Of a stretch of 64,000 bases of DNA, positions 55,403 through 63,800 are shown piece after piece. Position 1 is the first letter of the stretch, and the number at the start of each line of letters is the position of its first letter. Under the pieces are notes generated by a model. It searched no databases. It was not told the DNA's origin and saw only the letters and a list, made by a program, of their open reading frames with translations. Origin of the DNA: Salipiger mucosus DSM 16094 (GTDB lineage: Bacteria; Pseudomonadota; Alphaproteobacteria; Rhodobacterales; Rhodobacteraceae). The translations under genes were made by a program, and so were the position numbers. The stretch lies in the NCBI RefSeq assembly GCF_000442255.1, contig NZ_KE557282.1, positions 61,822-125,821 of the forward strand. The letters run 5' to 3'.

Positions 55403-56554
55403 TCAGCCGGGTAGCGCGATGCCCGGCACACCCGGCTGGCGGTCGCGGCGATACTGGGCGACGACGTCCGGGTTCAGCGTGACGCCAAGGCCCGGGCCAT
55501 CGGGCAGGTGCACGGCGAAATCGGCGTAGCGGATGGGCCGCTCCAGCAGGTCGACCTTCATCAGCAGCGGGCCGAAAAGCTCGGTCCCCCAGGCGAGCGA
55601 CGGCAGCGTCGAGAAGAGTTGCAGCGCGGCGGCGGTGCCCACGCCGGCCTCGAGCATGGTGCCCGCGTAGAGGCCGATGCCCGCCGCGCGGGCGATGGCG
55701 GCGACCTCGGCGCCCTTCTTCAGGCCGCCCGACTGGGCGATCTTGACCGCAAACACATCGGCCGCGCGGTCGGTCGCGCAGGCCATCGCGTCCTCGGGGC
55801 CCTGCAGCGCCTCGTCGGCCATGACGGCGATCTCGTAGCCGTCGGTCAGGGACTTGAGCTGCCGCATGTGTCGCGCGCCGATGGGTTGCTCGACGAGGTC
55901 GACGCCGATCTCCTGCAGCCCGCGCAGCCCCCAGCGCGCCTCGTCGAGCGACCAGGCCTGGTTCACGTCGACCCGGATCGAGGCGCGATCGCCCACCGCG
56001 TCGCGGATCGCGGCGACATGGGCGATGTCCTCGCGCACGGGGCGCTTGCCGATCTTGAGCTTGAAGATGTCGTGGCGGCGCGTCTCGAGCATCTCCCGCG
56101 CCTCGAGGATGTCGGTCTCGGAATTGCCCGAGGCCAGCGTCCAGGCGACCGGCATCGCGGTGCGCACCGGTCCGCCGAAGAGATGCGCGACCGAAACGCC
56201 CAGCCGCCGCGCGAGCCCGTCCCAGAGCGCCGTCTCGACCGCGCAGCGCGCGATCGGGTTGCCCTTCACGGCGCGGCTCATGATGTCGGCGGCGGTGTTG
56301 ATCCGGTCGCCGTCCAGCCCGTCGAGCACCGGCGCGATGTAGGTGTCGATGGCGACCTTGATGCTCTCGGGGCTCTCGGCGCCGTAGCTCATCCCGCCGA
56401 TCGCGGTGCCCTCGCCAAGGCCGACGGAGCCGTCCGAGAACCGGATTTCGACGAGCACGATGGACTGGACCATCATCGTCGCCATCGACAGGACGTGTCC
56501 GCGAATGGTCGGCAGGTCCACGAGCGTGGTTTCGATGCGGTCGATCTTGGGCAA
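55403..56554 (-). CDS. catB: Muconate cycloisomerase (enolase superfamily)
   Basis: The protein has 383 residues. Catalytic and metal residues sit in order: KxK at K165/K167 in IFKLKIGK, metal ligands D195 (DVNQAW), E221 (VEQPI) and D246 (MADEAL), and K270 in VFAVKIAQSGG. GGMSYGAESPESI and WALWDGLAR-type sequence (ALWDGLARRLGV) are typical of the muconate/chloromuconate branch. It converts cis,cis-muconate to muconolactone. A one-mismatch IclR-type palindrome lies about 75 bases upstream of the start, linking it to the dioxygenase regulon. Confidence 0.88.
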   Translation of the reverse strand: MPKIDRIETTLVDLPTIRGHVLSMATMMVQSIVLVEIRFSDGSVGLGEGTAIGGMSYGAESPESIKVAIDTYIAPVLDGLDGDRINTAADIMSRAVKGNPIARCAVETALWDGLARRLGVSVAHLFGGPVRTAMPVAWTLASGNSETDILEAREMLETRRHDIFKLKIGKRPVREDIAHVAAIRDAVGDRASIRVDVNQAWSLDEARWGLRGLQEIGVDLVEQPIGARHMRQLKSLTDGYEIAVMADEALQGPEDAMACATDRAADVFAVKIAQSGGLKKGAEVAAIARAAGIGLYAGTMLEAGVGTAAALQLFSTLPSLAWGTELFGPLLMKVDLLERPIRYADFAVHLPDGPGLGVTLNPDVVAQYRRDRQPGVPGIALPG

Positions 56555-56626
56555 GGCGGTCTCCGGTGCACGAGGTCATCTCGTGCGATTTTCCGGCCTT
56601 GCGCTGCCCAAGTCCAATACTCGGAC

Positions 56627-56642
56627 GGTCTCGGACGATACC
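56627..56642. promoter_or_regulatory. IclR-type palindrome, copy 4 (one mismatch)
   Basis: GGTCTCG-GA-CGATACC lies 73 bases upstream of the cycloisomerase ATG (minus strand, 56554) and 17 bases from the end of the next gene's stop, in a gap of only 105 bases. Confidence 0.55.
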
Positions 56643-56659
56643 CGGCGCGCGGCGGCGCG

Positions 56660-57748
56660 TCAGACCTCGCGGGTCAGGAAACGCCCGCGCTCGCGGTCCC
56701 ATCCGATCCGGACCGCCGCGCCGACGGCAGGGATCGGGCCGCTCCTGACGCGCAGGATGACCTCCTTGCCGGAGGCGGTCGTCACCAGCAGCCGGGTCTC
56801 GGCCCCGGCGTAGATCGTGTCGGTGACAGTGCCCGAGATCGGACCGTCGGGATCGATGCGCATCATCTCGGGCCGCAGCACGAGCGAGCCGCGACCGGCG
56901 GCGTCGCGTCCCGGCGGAAGGGGCAGGCGGCCGTCCGGGGTGTCCAGTGCGCCGTCCGAGACCTGGCCCTCGAAGATATTGGAAATGCCGATGAAATCCG
57001 CCACGAAGACCGAGTTCGGCGTGTCGTACATCTCCGATGGCGTGCCGGCCTGCACGATGCGTCCGTCGCGCATCAGGCAGATGCGCTCGGAGAGGGCGAG
57101 CGCCTCTTCCTGGTCGTGGGTCACGAAGATGATGGTCGTGTCGGTCTCGCGGTGGATGCGCTTGATCTCCATCTGCATCTGTTCGCGCAGCTTGCGGTCG
57201 AGCGCCGAGAGCGGCTCGTCCATCAGGATGATCGAGGGATCGTAGACGAGGCAGCGTGCCAGGGCGACGCGCTGCTGCTGGCCGCCGGACAGCTCGTTCG
57301 GGAAGCGGTTGCCCGCGTGGCCGAGGCCCACCGTCTCGAGCGAGCGGCCGACGCGCTGTGCGATCTCCCTGGCGCCGATGCCGCGCACGTTGAGCGGATA
57401 GCCGATGTTCTCGGCCACGGTCAGGTGCGGAAAGAGCGCGTAGTTCTGGAAGACCACGCCGATGCCGCGCTTCTCGGGGCGGGTGTGCGTGTGATCCGTG
57501 CCGTCGATCATGAGCTGTCCGCGCGAGGGCAGATTCAGCCCGCAGATGGTCTGCAGCAGCGTCGTCTTGCCCGAACCCGAGGGGCCCAGCAGCGTGAGGA
57601 ACTCGCCCTCGTGCACGTCGAGGTCGACGCGGTCGAGCGCCACCGTCTCGCCGTAGTAGCGCGACAGGTCGCGCGCCGAGAGCTTGATCGTGCGCGCGCT
57701 TTGCGGGGCGACCACCGTCTCGGGCTGCAATTTGGTCTGCGGCTGCAT
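56660..57748 (-). CDS. ABC transporter ATPase, PotA-like
   Basis: The protein has 362 residues. Walker A GPSGSGKTT, Q-loop VVFQNYALFPHLTVAENI, signature LSGGQQQRVALARC, Walker B IILMDEPLSALD and switch FVTHDQEEAL are present; the TOBE domain is intact to the end. ATG 57748 was chosen because GGAGGTG lies 7 bases upstream; an in-frame ATG at 57838 would add an unrelated 30-residue leader. It is divergent from the binding protein and fused permease that it must serve. Confidence 0.9.
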   Translation of the reverse strand: MQPQTKLQPETVVAPQSARTIKLSARDLSRYYGETVALDRVDLDVHEGEFLTLLGPSGSGKTTLLQTICGLNLPSRGQLMIDGTDHTHTRPEKRGIGVVFQNYALFPHLTVAENIGYPLNVRGIGAREIAQRVGRSLETVGLGHAGNRFPNELSGGQQQRVALARCLVYDPSIILMDEPLSALDRKLREQMQMEIKRIHRETDTTIIFVTHDQEEALALSERICLMRDGRIVQAGTPSEMYDTPNSVFVADFIGISNIFEGQVSDGALDTPDGRLPLPPGRDAAGRGSLVLRPEMMRIDPDGPISGTVTDTIYAGAETRLLVTTASGKEVILRVRSGPIPAVGAAVRIGWDRERGRFLTREV

Positions 57749-58132
57749 GGCGCCACCTCCTGTCTGGTCGAGTCCCGGCCGCACGCCGGGACATCCGGCC
57801 GAAGCCGACGATCGTGGGTTTCCCGGGATTAAGCGCAAATCCGGGCTGCCCGTAAAATAGGGAAATGAGAGTTCCGGCTTAGCCGGAGCCTAATCCGATC
57901 ATCGCAGGTTAGGATCTGCCTAATCAGTGGTGCTGTTTTTGCTACTTTACGCTGCATCGCGGCAATGCTTGCTTTCGGCACAGGTCGTCGCCACGGCCGT
58001 TCACCGCCGCATCCGGTTCGCCCCTGCAGGCCTGCCCATCCCGGGCCTGCCCGGCTGCAGCGTCCAGAGAAGCCGGTCCAACCGGACGACATGATTTGAG
58101 CCCGGATCCCACCAACACGGAGTGACCCCACC
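57749..58132. promoter_or_regulatory. Divergent promoter region of the third polyamine-type system
   Basis: The 384-base gap has no gene. It holds two dyads with identical spacing 30 bases apart (TTAGC-N5-CCTAA at 57879 and TTAGG-N5-CCTAA at 57909) and an AT-rich stretch near 57925-57955 that could be a core promoter. Confidence 0.45.
57879..57923. promoter_or_regulatory. Tandem TTAGS-N5-CCTAA dyads, candidate operators
   Basis: TTAGC-CGGAG-CCTAA (57879-57893) and TTAGG-ATCTG-CCTAA (57909-57923). Centres are 30 bases apart, close to three helical turns. The cognate regulator is not obvious in the window. Confidence 0.5.
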
Positions 58133-59200
58133 ATGACATCCTTCAAGCCCACCCGCCGTGCCGTCCTGAAGGGCGGCCTGACCTCGGCCGCGGCGCTGGC
58201 CGCGCCCGCGCTGCTGTCTTCGGCCGCGCGCGCCGCCGCCGAGCAGATCACCGTTTCCGACGTGGGCGGCGCCATCGCCCCGGCGCTGCGCAAGGCCTTC
58301 TACGATCCCTTCGAGGCCGAGACCGGCATCAAGGTCGTCTCGGTCGCGCAGGAGCCGAACCCGGTCACGCAGATCAAGCTTCTGGTGGATACCGAGAGCT
58401 ACATCTGGGACGTCTCGATGACGACGCCGGACCACGTCAAGCAGCTGGAGGCCGGCCCCGACTACACCACGCCGCTCGAGCTGGACGTCGACGAAAGCGA
58501 GTACGTCGCGGGCACCATCAAGCCGAACTGGCTGGGCTTCTCGGTCTTCTCGGTGAACATGGCGCTCAACACAGCGCAGCTGCCCGGCGCCAAGCCGCAG
58601 AGCTGGGCCGACTACTGGGATGTCGAGAACTTCCCCGGCCGCCGTGGCCTCTACCGCTCGCCCTGGGGCACGCTCGAGATGGCGCTGCTGGCCGATGGCG
58701 TTGCGCCGGCGGACCTCTACCCGCTGGACGTCGACCGGGCCTTCGCCTCGCTCGACAAGATCCGCGAGCACGTCTCGGTCTGGTGGACCGCCGGCGCGCA
58801 GAACACCCAGATCCTGCAGTCCGGCGAGGTCGACATGACCGACACCTGGTCGGCCCGCGCCTATGCCGCCTACGAGGCCGGCGCGCCGGTCGAGATGGTC
58901 TGGGACGGCCTTTATTCCGTCGACGGCTGGTCCGTGCACAAGGGCACGCCGCGCATGGAAGCCGCGCAGGAATTCGTGCGCTTCTGCGCCCGTCCCGAGC
59001 AGCAGGCGATCTACTCGTCCAACGTGGCGAACGGCCCCTCGGCCATGAAGGCCTACGACTTCATCTCCGAGGAACGCGCCACGGTGCTGCCGACCGCGCC
59101 CGGCAACGTCGACGGTCTGCGCCTGATGGACAGCGACTACTGGGGCGCCAACTACGATGCGCTCGCCGAGCGCTTCAACGAATGGCTCCTGATGGGCTGA
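58133..59200 (+). CDS. Polyamine-type ABC transporter solute-binding protein (PotD-like), Tat signal
   Basis: The protein has 355 residues. The Tat motif is TRRAVLKGGLTSAAALAAP, cleavage near ARAAA. The mature chain has VSDVGGAIAPALRKAFYDPFEAETGIKV, a hinge region GFSVFSVNMALNT and an ending with WGANYDALAERFNEWLLMG, all typical of the PotD/PotF/opine group. It is followed by a perfect hairpin and then a monooxygenase gene, so it probably imports that enzyme's substrate. Confidence 0.87.
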   Translation: MTSFKPTRRAVLKGGLTSAAALAAPALLSSAARAAAEQITVSDVGGAIAPALRKAFYDPFEAETGIKVVSVAQEPNPVTQIKLLVDTESYIWDVSMTTPDHVKQLEAGPDYTTPLELDVDESEYVAGTIKPNWLGFSVFSVNMALNTAQLPGAKPQSWADYWDVENFPGRRGLYRSPWGTLEMALLADGVAPADLYPLDVDRAFASLDKIREHVSVWWTAGAQNTQILQSGEVDMTDTWSARAYAAYEAGAPVEMVWDGLYSVDGWSVHKGTPRMEAAQEFVRFCARPEQQAIYSSNVANGPSAMKAYDFISEERATVLPTAPGNVDGLRLMDSDYWGANYDALAERFNEWLLMG

Positions 59201-59210
59201 CCTGACCCGG

Positions 59211-59240
59211 CCCGGCGCGCCCCGAGACGGGCGCGCCGGG
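59211..59240 (+). terminator. Intercistronic hairpin between binding-protein and monooxygenase genes
   Basis: CCCGGCGCGCCC (59211-59222) pairs perfectly with GGGCGCGCCGGG (59229-59240), 6-base loop, 10 bases after the stop, no T tract. Confidence 0.55.
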
Positions 59241-59295
59241 TGACCGCGCCGGCCCGATCCCGACCGATTTGCCAAGACTCCCGAGGACCAGAACA

Positions 59296-60660
59296 ATGTC
59301 GCAGAAACAACTCGCCATCGGCACGCTCATCGAGGCCTACGGCCTGCATCCCGCCGCCTGGCTCGCGGAAGAGGCCGAGCCCGGTGCGCCGACCGAGATC
59401 GAGTATTTCAAGAACATCGCGCAGATCTGCGAGCGCGGGAAGTTCGACTTCTACTTCATCGCCGACACGCCCGCCGCGCGCACGCAGGACGTCGAGACCT
59501 GGGCGCGCTCGCCCATGTACATGAACCAGCTCGAGCCGATCACCCTGCTGACCGCGCTCGCTGGTGCCACCTCGAAAATCGGGCTGGCCGCGACCGCCTC
59601 GACCTCGTTCTACGAGCCCTACAACCTCGCCCGGCTCTATGCCTCGCTCGACCACATCTCGGGCGGCCGCGCGGGCTGGAACATCGTGACCTCGGCCAAC
59701 GATTACGCTGCGCGCAACTTCGGCGCGGACCGCCTGCCGCCGCATGCCAAGCGCTATGCCAAGGCCAAGGAATTCTACGACGTCGTCACCGCGCTCTGGG
59801 ACACCTGGGAGGACGACGCCTTCGTCTACGACAAGGAAGAAGGCTACAACTTCCTGCCCGAGAAGATGCACATGGTCGATCACGAGGGCGAGTTCTTCAA
59901 GGTGAACGGCGCGCTCAACATCGCGCGCTCGCCGCAGGGATACCCGGTCATCCTCGAGGCCGGCGCCTCGGAGACCGGCAAGGAGTTCGCGGCCCAGACC
60001 GCCGAGGCCGTCTTCGGCGTGGCGACGCGGATCGAGGACGCCATCGCCTTCTACAAGGATCTCAAGGGCCGCATGCCGGCCTACGGGCGCAACCCCGACC
60101 ACCTCAAGGTGCTGGCCGGCGCCACCATCGTCGTCGGCGACAGCGCCGAGGAGGCCAAGGCCCGCTTCGACCACTGGCAGTCGCTCATCCATCCCGACGT
60201 GGGCCTGCTGCGCATCAAGCAGGACATCGAGACCGACCTGTCGGACCTGCCGCTCGACGAGCCGGTGCCCGAGGACCGCATCCCGGCCGAAGCCAACCAT
60301 CACCGCGCCTACTTCGACGAGATCGCCGGCATGATCCGCCGCGGCCTGACGCTGCGCGAGATCTGCCAGCAATACACCCGCTCCAAGGTCACGATCTTCG
60401 GCTCGCCCGAGGAAATCGCCGACATGATGCAGGAATGGCTCGACCGCGAGGCCTGCGACGGCTTCATGATCACCTTCCCGGTGATCCCCTCGACGCTCGA
60501 GGACTTCGTCGAGAAGGTCGTGCCGATCCTCCAGGCACGCGGCATCTTCCGCGAGGACTACACCGGCTCGACCCTGCGCGAGCACCTCGGCCTGCCGCGC
60601 CCGGAAAACCGTCATGTCGTGGCCTCCGCCGACGGCGGCAAGGTGGTCGCGAATGGCTGA
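59296..60660 (+). CDS. NtaA/SnaA/DszA-family FMNH2-dependent monooxygenase (luciferase-like)
   Basis: The protein has 454 residues (the NtaA family has about 450). Motifs: FFYFIAD-type sequence FDFYFIADTPAARTQDVE, LEPITLLTALAGATSKIGLAATASTSFYEPYNLAR, GRAGWNIVTSANDYAARNFG, and QGYPVILEAGASETGKEFAAQTAEAVF, all hallmarks of the nitrilotriacetate/DBT-sulfone/pristinamycin group. These enzymes use FMNH2 from a separate reductase. The partner reductase is encoded at 63272. Substrate unknown. The gene overlaps the fused permease gene by 8 bases. Confidence 0.88.
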   Translation: MSQKQLAIGTLIEAYGLHPAAWLAEEAEPGAPTEIEYFKNIAQICERGKFDFYFIADTPAARTQDVETWARSPMYMNQLEPITLLTALAGATSKIGLAATASTSFYEPYNLARLYASLDHISGGRAGWNIVTSANDYAARNFGADRLPPHAKRYAKAKEFYDVVTALWDTWEDDAFVYDKEEGYNFLPEKMHMVDHEGEFFKVNGALNIARSPQGYPVILEAGASETGKEFAAQTAEAVFGVATRIEDAIAFYKDLKGRMPAYGRNPDHLKVLAGATIVVGDSAEEAKARFDHWQSLIHPDVGLLRIKQDIETDLSDLPLDEPVPEDRIPAEANHHRAYFDEIAGMIRRGLTLREICQQYTRSKVTIFGSPEEIADMMQEWLDREACDGFMITFPVIPSTLEDFVEKVVPILQARGIFREDYTGSTLREHLGLPRPENRHVVASADGGKVVANG

Positions 60661-62416
60661 ACTGAGCGCCACCGCGGTCCGCGAGGGCAAGGTGCGCGAG
60701 AAAAAGCGCTTCAACCCGGTGTGGCTCGCCGCGCCGGGGGTGGCCTTCCTGCTGTTCTTCATGGTCATGCCCATGGGGCAGATCTTCCACCTCTCCGTGC
60801 ACGAATCCTCCGGCGAATTCACCTGGCGCTTCATGGAAAAGGCCATGGCGCCCGGGCTCTACGCCCGTGTGCTGGGCATGACCTTCTCGGTCTCGCTGCA
60901 GGTGATGCTGTGGTGCGTGGTGCTGGGCTACCCGCTGGCGCTCTGGCTGGCGCGGATGGAGGGGCGGGCGCAGCATCTCGCCGCCTTCTGCATCCTGCTG
61001 CCCTTCTGGACCTCGCCGCTCATCAAGAACTTCTCGTGGATGGTGCTGCTGGGGCGCACCGGCTTCGTCGCGGGGCTGGCCGAGAGCATCGGCCTCTCGC
61101 CCGAGGCGCTGCTCTATTCCAACACCACCGTGATCTTCGCGATGACCCACACGCTGATGCCGCTGGCGATCATCACCATGCTGCCCGCGCTGCAGCAGGT
61201 CGACCGCCGGGTGCTGCAGGCCAGCGCCACGCTCGGCGCCACCGGCGGGCAGGGCTTCTGGACGGTCATGCTGCCGCTCTCGATGCGGGGCATCTCGGCC
61301 GCGGGGCTGCTGATCTTCGTCACCGCGCTGGGCTTCTTCATCACGCCCGCGCTGCTGGGCGGACCGCAGCAGACCATGATCGGTCAGCTCATCATCATGC
61401 AGATCAACCAGTTGCAGAACTGGCAGCAGGGCGCGGCGCTGGCCGTGGTGCTTCTGGTCACGGCGCTGGTGGCGGTCTTCGTCTTCGACCGGGTGTTCGG
61501 CATCTCGTCGGTCACCGGCGGCAGCGGCGCGCCCCGACGACACGATCACCCCGTGCGCCGGCTCGGCATCCGCATGAGCGAGGGCATGGGCAAGATCGCC
61601 CGGCGCCTGGGCGGCGGCATGTCCGAAAGCACGGCGCGGCGGGTGCACAACACCTTCGCGGGCGTCATGGTCTTCCTGCTGCTGGTGCCCGTGCTGGCCT
61701 TCGTGCCGATGGCCTTCGAGGACAGCGTGAACCTCTACTTCCCGCCCGAGACGCTCTCGACCCGCTGGTTCGCCGAGCTCTTCGAGGCGCCGGTCTGGCG
61801 CTCGGCCATCCTGCGCTCGCTTGGCGTGGGGCTGGCGACGGCGGCGCTGACGCTGGTCATCGGCGGGCTGGCGGCACTGGCCCTGGTGCAGGGGCGCGGC
61901 AAGGCGGCGACGCCGATCTTCCTGCTGTTCCTGACGCCGATGATCATTCCGCCGATCGCGCTGGCGGTCTCGATGTTCTACCTCTTCGCCCAGATCGGGC
62001 TGGTGGCCACGAACCTCGGGATCATCATCGGCCACTGTGTCATCGCCATGCCCATCGTCTTCGTGGTACTCTTGACCACCTTCAAGGGCTACGACTGGCG
62101 TCTCAACGACGTGAGCCTGACACTGGGCGCCTCACGCCTGCAGAGCTGGCGCCGCATCACCCTGCCGCTGATGAAGGGCGGGCTGATCGCGGGCTTCGTC
62201 ACCGGCTTCCTGCAGAGCTTCGACGAGCTGACCGTGGCGCTCTTCGTGGGCGGCGGACTGAAGACGACGCTCCCCCGGCAGATGTGGGACAGCATCAACC
62301 TGCAGGCCACCCCCATCATCGCGGCGGCATCCGTGCTCGTGCTGGTCATCGTGCTGCTGTTCTTCGGCGCGATGGAACTGGCGCAGATGCGCCGCAGGAC
62401 CGCAACGAAAGGCTGA
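60653..62416 (+). CDS. Fused PotB-PotC type ABC transporter permease
   Basis: The protein has 587 residues and about 12 membrane segments. The N-terminal half (1 to about 290) is PotB-like, with a degenerate EAA loop VLQASATLGATGGQGFWTVMLPL. An Arg-rich linker (about 295-330, MSEGMGKIARRLGGG) joins it to a PotC-like half with EAA-type sequence DVSLTLGASRLQSWRRITLPL. Normally these are two proteins; here one chain makes the whole pore. There is no frameshift signature at the joint, so this is a true fusion. Confidence 0.87.
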   Translation: MAELSATAVREGKVREKKRFNPVWLAAPGVAFLLFFMVMPMGQIFHLSVHESSGEFTWRFMEKAMAPGLYARVLGMTFSVSLQVMLWCVVLGYPLALWLARMEGRAQHLAAFCILLPFWTSPLIKNFSWMVLLGRTGFVAGLAESIGLSPEALLYSNTTVIFAMTHTLMPLAIITMLPALQQVDRRVLQASATLGATGGQGFWTVMLPLSMRGISAAGLLIFVTALGFFITPALLGGPQQTMIGQLIIMQINQLQNWQQGAALAVVLLVTALVAVFVFDRVFGISSVTGGSGAPRRHDHPVRRLGIRMSEGMGKIARRLGGGMSESTARRVHNTFAGVMVFLLLVPVLAFVPMAFEDSVNLYFPPETLSTRWFAELFEAPVWRSAILRSLGVGLATAALTLVIGGLAALALVQGRGKAATPIFLLFLTPMIIPPIALAVSMFYLFAQIGLVATNLGIIIGHCVIAMPIVFVVLLTTFKGYDWRLNDVSLTLGASRLQSWRRITLPLMKGGLIAGFVTGFLQSFDELTVALFVGGGLKTTLPRQMWDSINLQATPIIAAASVLVLVIVLLFFGAMELAQMRRRTATKG

Positions 62417-62420
62417 ATCA

Positions 62421-63155
62421 ATGGACATGAAGACCGACACCATCGACGAGACGCAGGCGCGCATCGACCTTGCCGCCGCGCTGCGGATGACGGCGCGCGC
62501 CAACATGCACGAGGCGGTCGCCAACCACTACTCCATCGCGCTCAGCGCCGACGGCTCGCGGTTCCTCATCAATCCCAAGTGGATGCACTGGGGGCGGGTC
62601 CGGGCCTCGGACCTCGTGCTGGTGGACACGAACGCGGGCGAACCCGAGAACGTCGACCGCACCGCCATGGCGATCCACGGCCAGGTGCACCGGCTCTGCC
62701 CCTCGGCGCGGGTCGTGATGCACCTGCACCCGATCTCGACCACGGCGCTGGCCTCGATCGACCCGCCGGGCATGCCGCCCATCGACCAGAACTCGGCGCG
62801 CTATTTCAACCGCGTGGCGGTGGACCTGCAGTTCGGCGGCATGGCCAACTCGGACGAGGAGGGCGCGCGCCTGGCCAAGCTGCTGGGCGACAAGTCGCGG
62901 CTGCTGATGGGCAACCACGGCGTGATGATCGCCGCCGAGACCATGGGCGAGGCCTGGGACGACATCTACACCTTCGACCGCGCCGCGCAGATCGTGGTGG
63001 CGGCGATGTCGACCGGGCGGCCGCTCAAGGTGCTCGACGACGAGACCGCCGAGCAGACGGCGCAGGACTGGCTGTCGATCCGCGACTTCTCGATCCGGCA
63101 CTTCGAGGAGATGAAATGCATCCTCGACGCCGAGTGCCCGGACTACCGCGACTGA
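62421..63155 (+). CDS. Class II aldolase/adducin-family protein
   Basis: The protein has 244 residues. Zinc ligands HLHP (near 94-97) and H in LLMGNHGVMIAA (near 160) match the fuculose-phosphate aldolase fold. AMAIHGQVHRLCPSARVVMHLHP is typical of the adducin-type branch, many of which are lyases, epimerases or decarboxylases rather than sugar aldolases. It starts 4 bases after the permease stop and lies before a flavin reductase gene, so it probably handles the product of the monooxygenase. Confidence 0.83.
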   Translation: MDMKTDTIDETQARIDLAAALRMTARANMHEAVANHYSIALSADGSRFLINPKWMHWGRVRASDLVLVDTNAGEPENVDRTAMAIHGQVHRLCPSARVVMHLHPISTTALASIDPPGMPPIDQNSARYFNRVAVDLQFGGMANSDEEGARLAKLLGDKSRLLMGNHGVMIAAETMGEAWDDIYTFDRAAQIVVAAMSTGRPLKVLDDETAEQTAQDWLSIRDFSIRHFEEMKCILDAECPDYRD

Positions 63156-63271
63156 ACCGACACGACACCCGCGGGGCGCGGCTTTCGCGCGCCGCGCACG
63201 GCACATGGAAGACTGTCCCCGCGGGGACGGCCGGGCCTCCGTGCGCCCCGGGGACAGGGAAAGGACGAGAG

Positions 63272-63796
63272 ATGACAGCAATTGCCGAGGCCCCTCAGGG
63301 CGCCGAAAGCGCGACCGAGATCACGCGGGAGGCCTTTCGCGACGGGATGGCCTGCCTTGCCGGGGCGGTGAACATCGTCACCACCGACGGGCCGGGCGGG
63401 CGCGCGGGGCTCACCGCCTCGGCGGTCTGCGCGGTCACCGACGAGCCGCCGACGCTGCTGGTCTGCGTGAACCGCGGGTCATCGGCTGGCCCTGCCTTCC
63501 TCGAGAACGAGGCCCTCTGCGTGAACACGGTGGGCCCGGATCATCGCGAGACGGCCATGCTCTTCGGCGGCAAGACCCCGATGGCCGAGCGCTTCTCCGG
63601 GGCCGACTGGGGCACCGGCCCCTCGGGCGCGCCGGTGCTGGCGGGGGCGGTCGTGTCCTTCGACTGCCGGGTGCGCGAGCGCAGCCCGCAAGGCACGCAC
63701 GAGGTGCTGTTCTGCGAGATCCTGCGCATCCAGAGCCGCCCCGGCGCGGCCGGGCTGGCCTACTTCGGCCGGACTTTCCATGACCTCGAAGGGTGA
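63272..63796 (+). CDS. Flavin reductase component of a two-component monooxygenase
   Basis: The protein has 174 residues. Split-barrel motifs: FRDGMACLAGAVNIVTTDGPGG, LTASAVCAVTDEPPTLLVCVNRGS, ALCVNTVGPDHRETA and EVLFCEILRIQ. It should supply FMNH2 to the NtaA-like monooxygenase of the same operon. A 7-bp hairpin (63176-63182 with 63191-63197) stands in the 116-base gap in front. A gene with RibB-like sequence begins 4 bases after its stop. Confidence 0.87.
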   Translation: MTAIAEAPQGAESATEITREAFRDGMACLAGAVNIVTTDGPGGRAGLTASAVCAVTDEPPTLLVCVNRGSSAGPAFLENEALCVNTVGPDHRETAMLFGGKTPMAERFSGADWGTGPSGAPVLAGAVVSFDCRVRERSPQGTHEVLFCEILRIQSRPGAAGLAYFGRTFHDLEG

Positions 63797-63800
63797 CGCC

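Noticed and set aside
60653-62416. Possibility that the 587-residue permease is an artefact of a frameshift joining two genes
   Set aside because: The linker is a continuous Arg/Gly-rich cytoplasmic segment, both halves are in the same frame and no alternative start with a ribosome site was seen at the joint.
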